From assembly GCA_002134785.1 (NCBI GenBank), contig MBQZ01000018.1, forward strand, positions 124,001-188,000: DNA of 64,000 nucleotides. Direction: 5' to 3'. Of this stretch, positions 49,982 through 60,074 are shown in pieces; position 1 is the first letter of the stretch, and each line of letters begins with the position of its first letter. This DNA comes from Crenothrix sp. D3. Its GTDB lineage: Bacteria > Pseudomonadota > Gammaproteobacteria > Methylococcales > Methylomonadaceae. A model generated the notes under the pieces. The model did not search any database. It was given only the letters and a program-made list of their open reading frames with translations, and was not told the DNA's origin. The position numbers were made by a program, and so were the translations under genes.

Positions 49982-52123
49982 CTAGTCATTGATAGCATCA
50001 ACTTTATGCTGTAACGCCGCTCTGACACAGCGCAAAACATCGTAACTGTAAGTTCCTTCAAAGTAGTCATAGATAGGTTTTAGCATCGTTTGTTGCTCTT
50101 CTGGCAGATTCAATAGACTGGTTTCTATTTGCTTGATTTCTTGTTCAGTTACGTCAATTACATCGGTTAATATCAGCAAACCTTGTGCGATAGCCTCGCT
50201 CAAATGGGTGTAAACCGTGGAGGATTTTAAGGCTCTTTTTTCAGCAATTTTTTGTACCGTTAATCCCAATCTGAATAATCGTATTGATTCAGCAGCGGTG
50301 TCGGATAAATCGTTATCCTCACCAAAAAACTCCCGAATAATGACTAAAAACTTCTCGCCGTATAAGTCTAATTTGCGTTGCCCTACGCCTGATAATTGCG
50401 CCATTTTCTCTAAGGTCGTCGGTTTGTGTTCCATCATTTCCATGAGCGTGGCATCGTGAAAAATCACATAAGGTGGCACTTCTTGAGCATCAGCAATTTC
50501 ACGACGTTTAGCGCGTAGCGTGTCCCATAACAGCGCGTTACTGTCATCACGACTACGCGCAATACCTGCGATTTTCTTATCGCGTTTGATTTTTTCCTGC
50601 TTAATATCTTTGCGTAAAATCAATTGCTGTTCACCGCGCAAAATTGGGCGACTGGCTTCAATCAGATTTAACACGCCAAAATGTTCAAAATTAATGGCAA
50701 CCAAACCACGCGCCACTAATTGCCGAAACACCGAATGCCATTGTTGTTCATCCACGGCTTTACCGATACCAAACGTGGAGATTTGGTGATGATTCGCGCT
50801 GACAATCCGTTCGTTTTGTTTGCCTTGCAACACATCAATTAAATAAGCCACACCATAACGTGAGCCTGTGCGGTAAATACACGATAGAGCTTGCTGCGCG
50901 GCGATTGTGCCATCCCACGTCTGCACAGGTTCTAAGCAAGTGTCGCAATTACCGCAAGGTTGCTCAAGCACATCACCAAAATAGCCCAGTAGCGTTTGTC
51001 GCCGACAATGCACTTGCTCACAGAGTGCCAACATGGCATCGAGTTTATGTAATTCCAGACGTTTATGCGTTTCATCGGCATCCGAACCTGCCAACATTCG
51101 TTTTAACATCACCACATCTTGCAAGCCGTAAACCATCCACGCATCGGCTGGTAAACCATCACGTCCTGCTCTACCCGTTTCTTGATAATAGGCTTCGACA
51201 CTTTTCGGTAAATCCAAATGGGCAACAAAACGCACATTGGGTTTATCAATCCCCATACCAAACGCAATGGTAGCCACGATAACGACGCTCTCTTGCCGTA
51301 AAAATTGCTGTTGATGCTGTTGTCGGTCATTACTATTCATACCTGCATGGTAGGGCAAAGCGTTAATGCCTTGCGTGCGTAGCCATTGTGCGGTTTCTTC
51401 GACTTTTTTCCGCGATAAACAATAAATAATACCTGCGTCGCCGTCATGTTGGTGACGGATAAACGCCAGTAATTGCTGCCGAGGATTTTGTTTTTGAACG
51501 ATGGCATAACGAATATTGGGACGGTCAAAACCGCTCAAATACAGTGGCGCGTGTTCCAGTTTTAAACGAACAATAATTTCTTGACGGGTACGTTCGTCTG
51601 CCGTTGCGGTTAAGGCGATACGCGGAATAGTCGGAAACCGTTCATGCAGTATCGACAGTTGTAAATAATCTGCCCGAAAATCATGCCCCCATTGTGAAAC
51701 ACAATGGGCTTCATCAATAGCAAACAGCGACACTTTTATACGGTTGAATAAGTCTAAGGTACGCGGCGCAGATAGCCGTTCAGGTGCGATATACAACAAA
51801 TCCAGTTCATTATTAACGAGTTGCTGCTCAATCCCCCGCGCTTGTTCCATCGTCAACGTGGAATTAAGAAACGCCGCTTTCACACCCAATTGCAACAACG
51901 CATCAACTTGATCCTGCATCAATGCAATCAGCGGTGAAATCACAATACCTACGCCGTCCCGCACTAAGGCAGGGATTTGATAACACAACGACTTACCACC
52001 ACCCGTTGGCATTAACACCAAGGCATCCTGCCCCGCTATAACGTGTTCAATGACCGCTTGCTGTTGCCCACGAAAACTATCGTAGCCAAAAACTGTTTTT
52101 AATACATCGAGGGGCTGGTTCAT
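49982..52123 (-). CDS. recQ: ATP-dependent DNA helicase RecQ
   Basis: [64 protein letters not shown] domain at C-terminus. Confidence 0.96.
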   Translation of the reverse strand: MNQPLDVLKTVFGYDSFRGQQQAVIEHVIAGQDALVLMPTGGGKSLCYQIPALVRDGVGIVISPLIALMQDQVDALLQLGVKAAFLNSTLTMEQARGIEQQLVNNELDLLYIAPERLSAPRTLDLFNRIKVSLFAIDEAHCVSQWGHDFRADYLQLSILHERFPTIPRIALTATADERTRQEIIVRLKLEHAPLYLSGFDRPNIRYAIVQKQNPRQQLLAFIRHQHDGDAGIIYCLSRKKVEETAQWLRTQGINALPYHAGMNSNDRQQHQQQFLRQESVVIVATIAFGMGIDKPNVRFVAHLDLPKSVEAYYQETGRAGRDGLPADAWMVYGLQDVVMLKRMLAGSDADETHKRLELHKLDAMLALCEQVHCRRQTLLGYFGDVLEQPCGNCDTCLEPVQTWDGTIAAQQALSCIYRTGSRYGVAYLIDVLQGKQNERIVSANHHQISTFGIGKAVDEQQWHSVFRQLVARGLVAINFEHFGVLNLIEASRPILRGEQQLILRKDIKQEKIKRDKKIAGIARSRDDSNALLWDTLRAKRREIADAQEVPPYVIFHDATLMEMMEHKPTTLEKMAQLSGVGQRKLDLYGEKFLVIIREFFGEDNDLSDTAAESIRLFRLGLTVQKIAEKRALKSSTVYTHLSEAIAQGLLILTDVIDVTEQEIKQIETSLLNLPEEQQTMLKPIYDYFEGTYSYDVLRCVRAALQHKVDAIND

Positions 52124-52345
52124 TTACTGATTAGAATGGCGACGAGAATGCGGCGATTATATCAGGACTGGACACGCGATGACTTTTACAAGCAACTGCT
52201 TGAATACAGGTTGACATCCTCCCCAGCACAAACCAAGGTTTGTACTCCAGCGTAGCGAAAATCCTAATATTCAAGTTGTGTTTTTATATAAACTAACTCA
52301 TATTATCTTTTCGCCGAATCAGATTTAGAAGCCTGCTAATGCAGG

Positions 52346-52816
52346 ATGGAAGTTATTATGAAACAGATTACATTAATATGTTTTGTTCTTGCCTTGATTG
52401 CCAGCAACTCAACATGGGCGAGAGGGTACTATGGCAATCACTACGGTGGTAATTGGGGCAGAAACTGGGGTGGGCATTATGGTGGAGGCTATTATGGTCG
52501 TGGTGGCTACTACAACTACAATGGTATAGGTTTAGGGCTAGGGCTAGGACTAGGACTAGGTTATGGTCTCGGCTATGGTTTAGGCGGCTATTATGGCAAT
52601 AATTACAACTCGCCTTATTATGGCTATCCATCCACTACTATCGTCACCGTACCCGCAACACCCCCAGTTTACATTCAGCAAGCTGCCCCTGTTGTCCAAC
52701 AATATCCAGCGGGTTACTGGTATTATTGCAACAATCCGCAAGGCTATTACCCATACATCAAACAATGCCAAAATGGTTGGCAACAAGTTTCACCCACACC
52801 ACCAGCACCTCGTTAA
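52346..52816 (+). CDS. Secreted Gly/Tyr-rich low-complexity protein
   Basis: Signal peptide plus YYGNHYGGNWGRNWGGHYGGGYYGRGG and GLGLGLGLGLGYGLGYGLGG. Confidence 0.7.
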   Translation: MEVIMKQITLICFVLALIASNSTWARGYYGNHYGGNWGRNWGGHYGGGYYGRGGYYNYNGIGLGLGLGLGLGYGLGYGLGGYYGNNYNSPYYGYPSTTIVTVPATPPVYIQQAAPVVQQYPAGYWYYCNNPQGYYPYIKQCQNGWQQVSPTPPAPR

Positions 52817-52827
52817 GGAGTCGCAAT

Positions 52828-53355
52828 ATGTCACGTTTTTCTATCGTGCTTTCAAGTACAGTTATATTGGCAGTCACCAGTTGTGCTGTTGTACCAACTG
52901 GATCTAGTGTCGTGGTATTACCCGGAACTGGCATTTCTTTCGACAAATTTCGTAACGATGATGTCAATTGTCAACAATTTGCCTCTTATCAGCTTGATGG
53001 TACTACCGCGAATGACGCAGCAATAAGCAGTGGCATCATTAGTGCAATCATCGGTTCAGCGTTAGGCGCGGCAGCAGGTGCTATTATCGGAGGAGGCAAT
53101 GGTGCAATCATTGGTGCAGGTAGTGGTTTGTTGGCAGGCAGCTTAATGGGTACCAGTGCTGCCAGCGGTTCTATGTCTGAGGTGCAACAACGCTATGACG
53201 GAGCTTATATTCAATGTATGTATGCGAAAGGTCATCAAGTGCCTGTGTCAGGACAATTTTTCGGTGTAACCTCTCAGCCAACCGCACCATCAACTGCCAA
53301 TATTCCACCGCCACCCGCTGGTTTACCGCCACCGCCGCCAGCTTATTCAAAATAA
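52828..53355 (+). CDS. Glycine-zipper lipoprotein
   Basis: MSRFSIVLSSTVILAVTSC lipobox; IIGSALGAAAGAIIGGGNGAIIGAGSGLLAGSLMG. Start corrected from 52726 to 52828. Confidence 0.75.
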   Translation: MSRFSIVLSSTVILAVTSCAVVPTGSSVVVLPGTGISFDKFRNDDVNCQQFASYQLDGTTANDAAISSGIISAIIGSALGAAAGAIIGGGNGAIIGAGSGLLAGSLMGTSAASGSMSEVQQRYDGAYIQCMYAKGHQVPVSGQFFGVTSQPTAPSTANIPPPPAGLPPPPPAYSK

Positions 53356-53564
53356 AGAAAAACTACGCGATGTTAATCATCTTAATTTAAAAGTCATTGC
53401 CAATAACTAAATCAATAACAACATCGACGCGCTGTTCTTCAACGCCTGTTTCTGTATTACGCAGAATTAAATAATGCGTAGTCTTTTTACTGTAATCTTT
53501 ATTTTGCAAAGACAAACTGATGTGTCAACACTTTTCAGGAAATGAGGTGACACGATGTAAAACA

Positions 53565-54431
53565 TCACTCTATGTTTTGTATCTGTTCACGCATTTGCTC
53601 AATCAGCACTTTAAGTTCAATCGCTATTTGTGAGATTTGAGTATCGACGGATTTTGAGCCTAGGGTATTGGCTTCACGGTTCAGTTCCTGCATTAAAAAA
53701 TCTAATCGTTTACCTGCTGGTTCTTCTTCATTGAGTACGCGTAAGACTTCTTTAGCATGGGTAGTTAAGCGATCTAATTCTTCAGAGACATCGAGTTTTT
53801 GTATTAAAAATAGGAGTTCTTGCTCTAAACGATCAAAATCAGGCTGAGCAACTAATTCAACAACTTTATCTTTCAGTTTGTTGCGTATTTGTAGCATAAC
53901 GGCAGGTATGCGTTGACTAGCAGTGGCAGCAAATTCATGTACTTTTTGACAGCGACTTTCGACCAATAATTTTAGTTGCGCTCCTTCTCTGGCGCGAACG
54001 ATTAATAAGTCACCTACCGTTTGTTTTACTAGCTGCGTCACGCCTTCATTGAGTTTAGTTTTGTCAGTGCTTGGCTCTTGTAAAATACCTGGGAAAGCCA
54101 GTACATCTAAAGCTGAAAAGGGCTGTGGTGTCATCATGCGTATTTCAATTTGTTCAGTCGCGGCGAGCAGAACAGCCAGCGCGTCATGGTTAACGATAAA
54201 ACCTTGCCCCTGTTTCGCAGGTTTTTTATAGCTAATTGAACATTCAAGTTTGCCGCGTTTAATGTGCGCACTCAGTAAGGCACGCAAATCGGTTTCCATA
54301 AAGCGTAAGGCTTCAGGTAATTTTAAACTGACATCACTGTAGCGGTGATTTACTGAGCGTATTTCACAGTTGATGGTTAAATCGCTTATTTCTGCCTCAT
54401 TACAGGCATAAGCAGTCATACTTTTTATCAT
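53565..54431 (-). CDS. YicC/YloC-family endoribonuclease
   Basis: MIKSMTAYA, EIRSVNHRYSDVSLKLPEALR, GKRLDFLMQELNREANTLGSKS. Confidence 0.93.
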   Translation of the reverse strand: MIKSMTAYACNEAEISDLTINCEIRSVNHRYSDVSLKLPEALRFMETDLRALLSAHIKRGKLECSISYKKPAKQGQGFIVNHDALAVLLAATEQIEIRMMTPQPFSALDVLAFPGILQEPSTDKTKLNEGVTQLVKQTVGDLLIVRAREGAQLKLLVESRCQKVHEFAATASQRIPAVMLQIRNKLKDKVVELVAQPDFDRLEQELLFLIQKLDVSEELDRLTTHAKEVLRVLNEEEPAGKRLDFLMQELNREANTLGSKSVDTQISQIAIELKVLIEQMREQIQNIE

Positions 54432-54555
54432 GTTTCACCTAGAGAGTCGTGATATGTTGAGCAACAGGGCATTATAGCCCAGTAGTGAATGACGTGAGAT
54501 GCAGTTATTAGAAGTTCAGGTATACTGCTCAGTTTTTCATTTTAACGGAACATTC

Positions 54556-55278
54556 ATGAGACCTAGCGGACGCAACCCAGATCAACTAAGAGAGATAAAA
54601 TTTACCTGCAATTTCACCAAGCACGCAGAAGGCTCAGTGTTAGTTGAATTTGGTGACACGCGGGTATTGTGTACCGCCAGTGTTGATAAATCCGTACCTC
54701 GATTTTTAAAAGGCAAAGGTGAAGGCTGGATTACGGCTGAATACGGAATGTTGCCACGTTCTACGCATAGCCGTATGAACCGTGAAGCCAGTCATGGCAA
54801 ACAAGGCGGACGTACCTTAGAAATTCAACGCTTAATTGGTCGTTCATTACGCGCAGCAGTGGATTTAAAAGCATTAGGCGAGCATACCATTACCATTGAT
54901 TGTGATGTCTTACAAGCCGATGGTGGTACACGCACTGCCGCCATTACGGGTGGTTTTGTCGCCTTATCACTCGCAGTACAAAAAATGATTAAACGCAAAC
55001 AAATCAAATCTAGCCCATTACATGGGCAAATAGCCTCGGTTTCAGTGGGTATTTATGAGGGTGTTCCCGTATTAGATATGGATTATGCGGAAGACTGCCA
55101 AGCAGAAACTGATATGAATGTCGTCATGAATGATGCCGCTGCTTTTATTGAAATTCAAGGCACAGCAGAAGGTCATGCGTTTAGAAAAGATGAATTAGAT
55201 GCCATGTTAGAACTCGCCAGCGTGGGTATTAAGCAATTACTGGAAAAACAACGTGTAGCCTTAGAAAATGCTCAGTAA
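54556..55278 (+). CDS. rph: Ribonuclease PH
   Basis: [74 protein letters not shown]. Start 54556 chosen over 54499. Confidence 0.96.
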   Translation: MRPSGRNPDQLREIKFTCNFTKHAEGSVLVEFGDTRVLCTASVDKSVPRFLKGKGEGWITAEYGMLPRSTHSRMNREASHGKQGGRTLEIQRLIGRSLRAAVDLKALGEHTITIDCDVLQADGGTRTAAITGGFVALSLAVQKMIKRKQIKSSPLHGQIASVSVGIYEGVPVLDMDYAEDCQAETDMNVVMNDAAAFIEIQGTAEGHAFRKDELDAMLELASVGIKQLLEKQRVALENAQ

Positions 55279-55372
55279 CCGCTGTTAAAATCTCAAACTT
55301 CTCTTATTTAATAAGCGTAAAATCAGCAACGCATTACTGCAACAACCCTAAAATAAAAACTACGGAGTCGTT

Positions 55373-56224
55373 ATGTCAAACAAAACAATCATCACCGTCT
55401 CAACACTGTGGCGTTATCCTGCAAAATCCATGATGGGTGAAGAACTCAATGGCGCGTCTATCACAATGGGTGGCGTATTAGGCGATCGGTCTTACGCGCT
55501 GATTGATACAGAAACCAATAAAGTGGTGTCTGCGAAAAATCCAAAAAAATGGCCCAACTTTTTTTCATTTCGCGCGGCTTATACCATGCCACCTGAGTCG
55601 AATACTGTTCAGCCAATTTGGATTACGCTACCCGACGGCACGGTATTACGCAGTGATCAGGCTGATATTAATCAACAGTTATCAACTTTTTTGGGTCGCT
55701 CAGTCACTTTAGCAACACAAGCACCTGAGGCAGCAGAATTAGAGCAATATTGCCCAGAATTTGACGGTGAAGCCAATGAAATATCCAATGACGCTGTGGC
55801 AGGTGATGCCGCTCAAGGTTCATTTTTTGATTATTCAGCGTTGCATTTATTGACCACTAGCTCAATAGAAGCCATGCAAAAACTGTATCCCGAAGGGCGT
55901 TTTGAAGCTAAACGATTTAGACCCAACATGATGATAGACACCAGCGGTTTGAATGGTTTTGTCGAAAACGATTGGGTAGGAAAAACGATTAGCATCGGTG
56001 ATACAGTACGTTTGCGCATATCAGACCCTTGTCCACGTTGTGTTATGCCAACACTCGCACAAGGTGATTTACCCGCTGATAATGGCATCCTCAAACACGC
56101 CATTGCTAAAAATCGCCCCCTTGTGCCGTTTGCTGGCAAAGAATTACCCAGCGTCGGCGTTTACGCCCAAGTCATTCAAGCGGGTTGGGTTAAGCGCGGC
56201 GACATTATCACTATTGAAGATTAA
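55373..56224 (+). CDS. MOSC domain protein
   Basis: LWRYPAKSMMGEEL N-terminal barrel and RISDPCPRCVMPT. Confidence 0.88.
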   Translation: MSNKTIITVSTLWRYPAKSMMGEELNGASITMGGVLGDRSYALIDTETNKVVSAKNPKKWPNFFSFRAAYTMPPESNTVQPIWITLPDGTVLRSDQADINQQLSTFLGRSVTLATQAPEAAELEQYCPEFDGEANEISNDAVAGDAAQGSFFDYSALHLLTTSSIEAMQKLYPEGRFEAKRFRPNMMIDTSGLNGFVENDWVGKTISIGDTVRLRISDPCPRCVMPTLAQGDLPADNGILKHAIAKNRPLVPFAGKELPSVGVYAQVIQAGWVKRGDIITIED

Positions 56225-56317
56225 GTTTAGCGTTGTAAGATGGGTAGAGGCGATAGCTGAAACCCATCATTATTAGCGTATTTGCTACGCAATGCGACCC
56301 TTACCATGAGGTTTTCC

Positions 56318-56929
56318 ATGACTTTTTCCAACCACCAAAAAATCGTCCTCGCCAGTGGCAATGCTGGCAAAATCAAAGAAATTCAAGCCCTATTAATAGG
56401 GCATCCTATCGTGCCGCAATCGTTGTTTAATGTAGAAGAAGCCGAAGAAACAGGGACGACGTTTGTCGAAAATGCCATTATTAAAGCTAGAAATGCCGCG
56501 CACCATTGTGGGTTGCCTGCTATTGCCGATGATTCTGGTTTAGTGGTTGATGCTCTGAATGGCGCACCAGCAGTGTATTCGGCACGTTATGCAGGGGTTG
56601 GCGCGAGTGATAATGACAATACGCAAAAATTACTACACGCACTGGAAGGCGTACCCGACGCACAACGTACCGCGCGGTTTATTTGCGTAATGGTATTTAT
56701 GGAACACGCCGATGATCCGTTGCCGATTATTGCCCAAGGTAGCTGGGAAGGTCGGATTTTAACGCAACCCGCAGGTAGTAATGGCTTTGGTTATGACCCT
56801 GTGTTTTTTGTGCCTGAATACGGTTGTGCATCGGCGGAGTTATCGCCCGAAATCAAAAACTCGTTGAGTCATCGTGGTATTGCGTTAAAAAAATTAACCG
56901 ATGCGATTAAAGCGCGGGAGTTGCTGTAA
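56318..56929 (+). CDS. rdgB: XTP/dITP diphosphatase (RdgB/HAM1)
   Basis: [65 protein letters not shown]. Confidence 0.95.
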   Translation: MTFSNHQKIVLASGNAGKIKEIQALLIGHPIVPQSLFNVEEAEETGTTFVENAIIKARNAAHHCGLPAIADDSGLVVDALNGAPAVYSARYAGVGASDNDNTQKLLHALEGVPDAQRTARFICVMVFMEHADDPLPIIAQGSWEGRILTQPAGSNGFGYDPVFFVPEYGCASAELSPEIKNSLSHRGIALKKLTDAIKARELL

Positions 56930-56935
56930 TACACC

Positions 56936-57961
56936 ATGTTACTGACTATCGCTCAACAATTTTCCCCCGCTATTATCGACATTGCGCCACTAGGTAATGG
57001 ATTGATTAATGATACTTTTTTAGTCACCGCCGCTGATTTTTCCTTTGTTCTGCAACGCATCAACGCGCAAGTATTTCCTGAACCCGAACAAATTATGAGT
57101 AATTTGCAGCAGCTTAATCAGCATCTGGGACAAAAAACCGCGCCAAAATTGCAAATGCCTGCGTTGTTAAAAACCACGGCTGGGCAAGATTTTTTTCGTG
57201 ATGAAAACGGCGATGTATGGCGGGCATTAAGTTTTATCGCTAATAGCGAAAGTTTGGCAACGCTGGATAATGTAGACATAGCGGCACAAGTCGGTTTTGC
57301 GCTGGGGCATTTTCATTGTTTAGTCAGTGATTTAAACCCTGAACTTCTGCATGATACCTTGCCCAGTTTTCATATCGCGCCTGCTTATTTACAACACTAT
57401 CAACAGGTTTTAACACAAACTATCGTGTTCCCAGAAAACACCTATTGCGCAGAATTTATCGCGCAATACCAACACATTACCGCTGATTTAGAAACCGCGA
57501 AACAGCAAGGTTTATTAACATTGCGCGTTACCCACGGCGACCCGAAGCTGGATAATTTTTTGTTCGATAAACACAGCGGCACGGTTATCAGTCTGATTGA
57601 TTTGGACACCGTCAAACCCGCGCTAGTGCATTACGACATCGGCGATTGTTTGCGCTCTTGTTGCCATAATGCAGCAGGTGAATTTGATATGACGGTGTGT
57701 GAAGTGATACTGAAAAATTATCTACACGAAGCACGCGCGTTTTTTACCGAATACGATTATGCGTATTTATACTCTGCCATTCGCTTGATACCGTTTGAAT
57801 TGGGACTACGGTTTTATACTGATTATTTGCAGGGCAATCGTTATTTCAAAGTCACTGATGACCAGCAAAACTTACACCGCGCCATTGCACAATTCAAATT
57901 ATGCGCCAGTGTCATGACCCAAGAAGCCGTTATTAAACAACTCATTGCCCGCTTAACATGA
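56936..57961 (+). CDS. Phosphotransferase (APH / hexosamine kinase-like)
   Basis: LRVTHGDPKLDNFLFD...VISLIDLDTV catalytic motifs. Confidence 0.8.
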   Translation: MLLTIAQQFSPAIIDIAPLGNGLINDTFLVTAADFSFVLQRINAQVFPEPEQIMSNLQQLNQHLGQKTAPKLQMPALLKTTAGQDFFRDENGDVWRALSFIANSESLATLDNVDIAAQVGFALGHFHCLVSDLNPELLHDTLPSFHIAPAYLQHYQQVLTQTIVFPENTYCAEFIAQYQHITADLETAKQQGLLTLRVTHGDPKLDNFLFDKHSGTVISLIDLDTVKPALVHYDIGDCLRSCCHNAAGEFDMTVCEVILKNYLHEARAFFTEYDYAYLYSAIRLIPFELGLRFYTDYLQGNRYFKVTDDQQNLHRAIAQFKLCASVMTQEAVIKQLIARLT

Positions 57962-58863
57962 TAAAAAATCAGCGGCTGATGGGTTGCATCTTGGTTTTAT
58001 TGGGCGCAGCGGGATTTTCCACCAAGGCGATTTTAATCAAACTGGCTTACGCGGCAGACGGGCAACTGGACGCGATTACCCTGTTGGCATTGCGAATGCT
58101 GTTCGCATTACCGATGTTTTTAATCGCGGCAGTGTGGCATCAGAAAAAATCGGCTGAACCTGCTTTGAATAAAAAACAATGGGGTATTGTGATTATTCTG
58201 GGCTTGATGGGTTATTACATTGCCAGTTATCTGGATTTTCTGGGTTTGCAGACCATTTCAGCGGGACTGGAGCGGCTGATTATTTTTTCTTACCCGACTT
58301 TTGTCGTGCTGTTTTCCGCGCTTTATTATCGCCGCGCCTTGACTGCATCGGTCATGATTGCGCTGGGCTTAAGTTACATCGGCATTTTGCTGGTGTTTAT
58401 CGAATCCCTATCACTGACATCAACCAACATCGTGCTGGGTTCGGCTTATGTATTGAGCAGTGCGCTGATTTTTTCCGTATTTGTCATGGGCAGCGGCGTG
58501 ATGGTACATCGCATTGGCTCAGTACGTTTTACCGCCTACACTATGACCGTTGCCAGTATTGCCACCCTCACCCATTTTGCCTTTCATCATGATTTAGTGC
58601 ATACAGTCAGCACCATTCCATTAAACGTTTATGTCTTAAGCCTGATTATGGCGATTTTTGCCACCGTGTTACCGTCGTTTTTAATGAATAACGGCATTAA
58701 AAAAGTCGGCGCGCGTAGCGCGGCAATTCTCAGTTCCGTCGGCCCGATTATTACACTCGCATTAGCAAATAGCTTATTGCAGGAAAACATTACTAACACG
58801 CAATTGCTGGGAACGTTTTTTGTGTTGGCAGGTGGGTTGGTGGTGGGGCGGATGAAGGCGTAG
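57958..58863 (+). CDS. EamA/DMT-family transporter
   Basis: 301 aa, about 10 hydrophobic segments, GAAGFSTKAILIKLAY and duplicated EamA organisation. Confidence 0.88.
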   Translation: MIKNQRLMGCILVLLGAAGFSTKAILIKLAYAADGQLDAITLLALRMLFALPMFLIAAVWHQKKSAEPALNKKQWGIVIILGLMGYYIASYLDFLGLQTISAGLERLIIFSYPTFVVLFSALYYRRALTASVMIALGLSYIGILLVFIESLSLTSTNIVLGSAYVLSSALIFSVFVMGSGVMVHRIGSVRFTAYTMTVASIATLTHFAFHHDLVHTVSTIPLNVYVLSLIMAIFATVLPSFLMNNGIKKVGARSAAILSSVGPIITLALANSLLQENITNTQLLGTFFVLAGGLVVGRMKA

Positions 58864-58894
58864 CACCGAAAAATAGATAATGCTAACAGTCATA

Positions 58895-59015
58895 AAATGA
58901 TTACAAAACCGTTCGCACTGAGCCTGTTGAAGTGTGAAGGTGGTTCGACAAGGCTCTCCTGAGTTTAGCGAAGGACTCACCACGAACGGTATCATTTTAT
59001 TGTGCGTTAGCTCTA
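58895..59015. repeat. Dispersed intergenic repeat, second copy of 2548-2664
   Basis: Shares AAATGATTACAAxACCGTTCGCACTGAGC and GAAGGACTCACCACGAACGGTAT...TTTTATTGTGCxTTAGCTCTA. Confidence 0.85.
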
Positions 59016-59116
59016 GTGCCGTAGGATGTGCCGACTATAAGAGGTGCATTATTCGCGTTATATTTCTCGAACGAATATGTTTGTACCTCCAATATAGCCC
59101 ATCTTATCGTATTAGG
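59015..59116 (+). repeat. Dispersed intergenic repeat (GTAGGATGTGCCGAC family)
   Basis: Matches the reverse complement of 26180-26284. Confidence 0.75.
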
Positions 59117-59177
59117 ATGTAATGCTGTTTCCAGTTACTATTCTCGCCTACTTAAAATTCACAGGATTAGTCAGTTT

Positions 59178-60074
59178 ATGAGTTTCTTACGCCCCGTTTA
59201 TACCGAGTATTTATTCAAGCAATTACAAAAGCAATCGTTGAATGTGTATGGTTCAGCGGGACAAGGGCGCGAGCGGTTATTAGCTGATTTACACGAGCTA
59301 GCAACACCTGCGGGGATTTTGGTGGTGACTGCCAATATGAAAGCCTACGCGAAAAATTACGAGGGCTTTATCAAAGATTTAACTCGCCAGCTTGCCAATC
59401 AATTGACTATTTCTAATGCGTCATTGAGTTTGGAGCAGTTAATAGACCAACACAGTCAGCAGAAAACCGTGTGGATTTTGTTACATAATTTTGACGCGAT
59501 TTTGAACAACACCCAGTTAGATAAACAGTTTGGCATTGCATTTTTTGACCAGATGAACGCGCTAAAAAATCGCCCCCGCTGTTTTTTGTTATGTATGACA
59601 GAGCGACCCTTTAGGCAGTATCAACTTTATGCTGAGAAAATCCATAGCCTGTCACCGTTGGATTTGGGGCTTGATGCACTGACAAACTTGACGCGGGATG
59701 AATGTGAGCAGGAATTACAGCGGCGGGCGTTGGGTTTGCAGGACAAACATTTAAGGCAGTTATTGGCGTGTGTTTATGCGCATTCTTCGCCCTACCGTTT
59801 TTTGGAGTATGCGTGTAATCGGATTACGGTGGAGGCTAATAAATCCAAATTGTTTGAGCGTCGCTTAGAAATTTGGCAGGACGATTTTAAACAGCAAGAT
59901 AAGCGCGGTGCGGTAGGTGGCTTGCATACATTAGAAAATAAATTCACCATTGTTTCTCGTGAATTAAAACGGTTACTTTTGGTAATGACTGGACTTGCTA
60001 CGGTGATTACGGCTTTTTCTGAAAAAGGGCAACAAGCAGTAGGCTGGATAATGAAACTTTTTGGAAAACAATAA
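59178..60074 (+). CDS. Predicted ATPase-like protein with degenerate P-loop and C-terminal hydrophobic segment
   Basis: SLNVYGSAGQGRERLLADL (GKS/T replaced by GRE), VWILLHNFDAIL (Walker-B-like position), LLLVMTGLATVITAF near C-terminus. The 59028 start lies in a repeat; MSFLRPVYTEYLF at 59178 is preferred. Confidence 0.65.
   Translation: MSFLRPVYTEYLFKQLQKQSLNVYGSAGQGRERLLADLHELATPAGILVVTANMKAYAKNYEGFIKDLTRQLANQLTISNASLSLEQLIDQHSQQKTVWILLHNFDAILNNTQLDKQFGIAFFDQMNALKNRPRCFLLCMTERPFRQYQLYAEKIHSLSPLDLGLDALTNLTRDECEQELQRRALGLQDKHLRQLLACVYAHSSPYRFLEYACNRITVEANKSKLFERRLEIWQDDFKQQDKRGAVGGLHTLENKFTIVSRELKRLLLVMTGLATVITAFSEKGQQAVGWIMKLFGKQ

Noticed and set aside
52205-52265. Possible IS200/IS605-type end (GGTTGACATCCTCCCC...)
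   Set aside because: Only a short similarity recalled from memory; no transposase gene or second end nearby.
52726-52827. N-terminal extension of the glycine-zipper ORF
   Set aside because: Overlaps the preceding gene out of frame; ATG at 52828 gives a lipoprotein signal peptide after an AAGGAG-like site.
59028-59177. N-terminal extension of the 348-aa ORF
   Set aside because: Lies in a dispersed repeat; ATG at 59178 is a better start.
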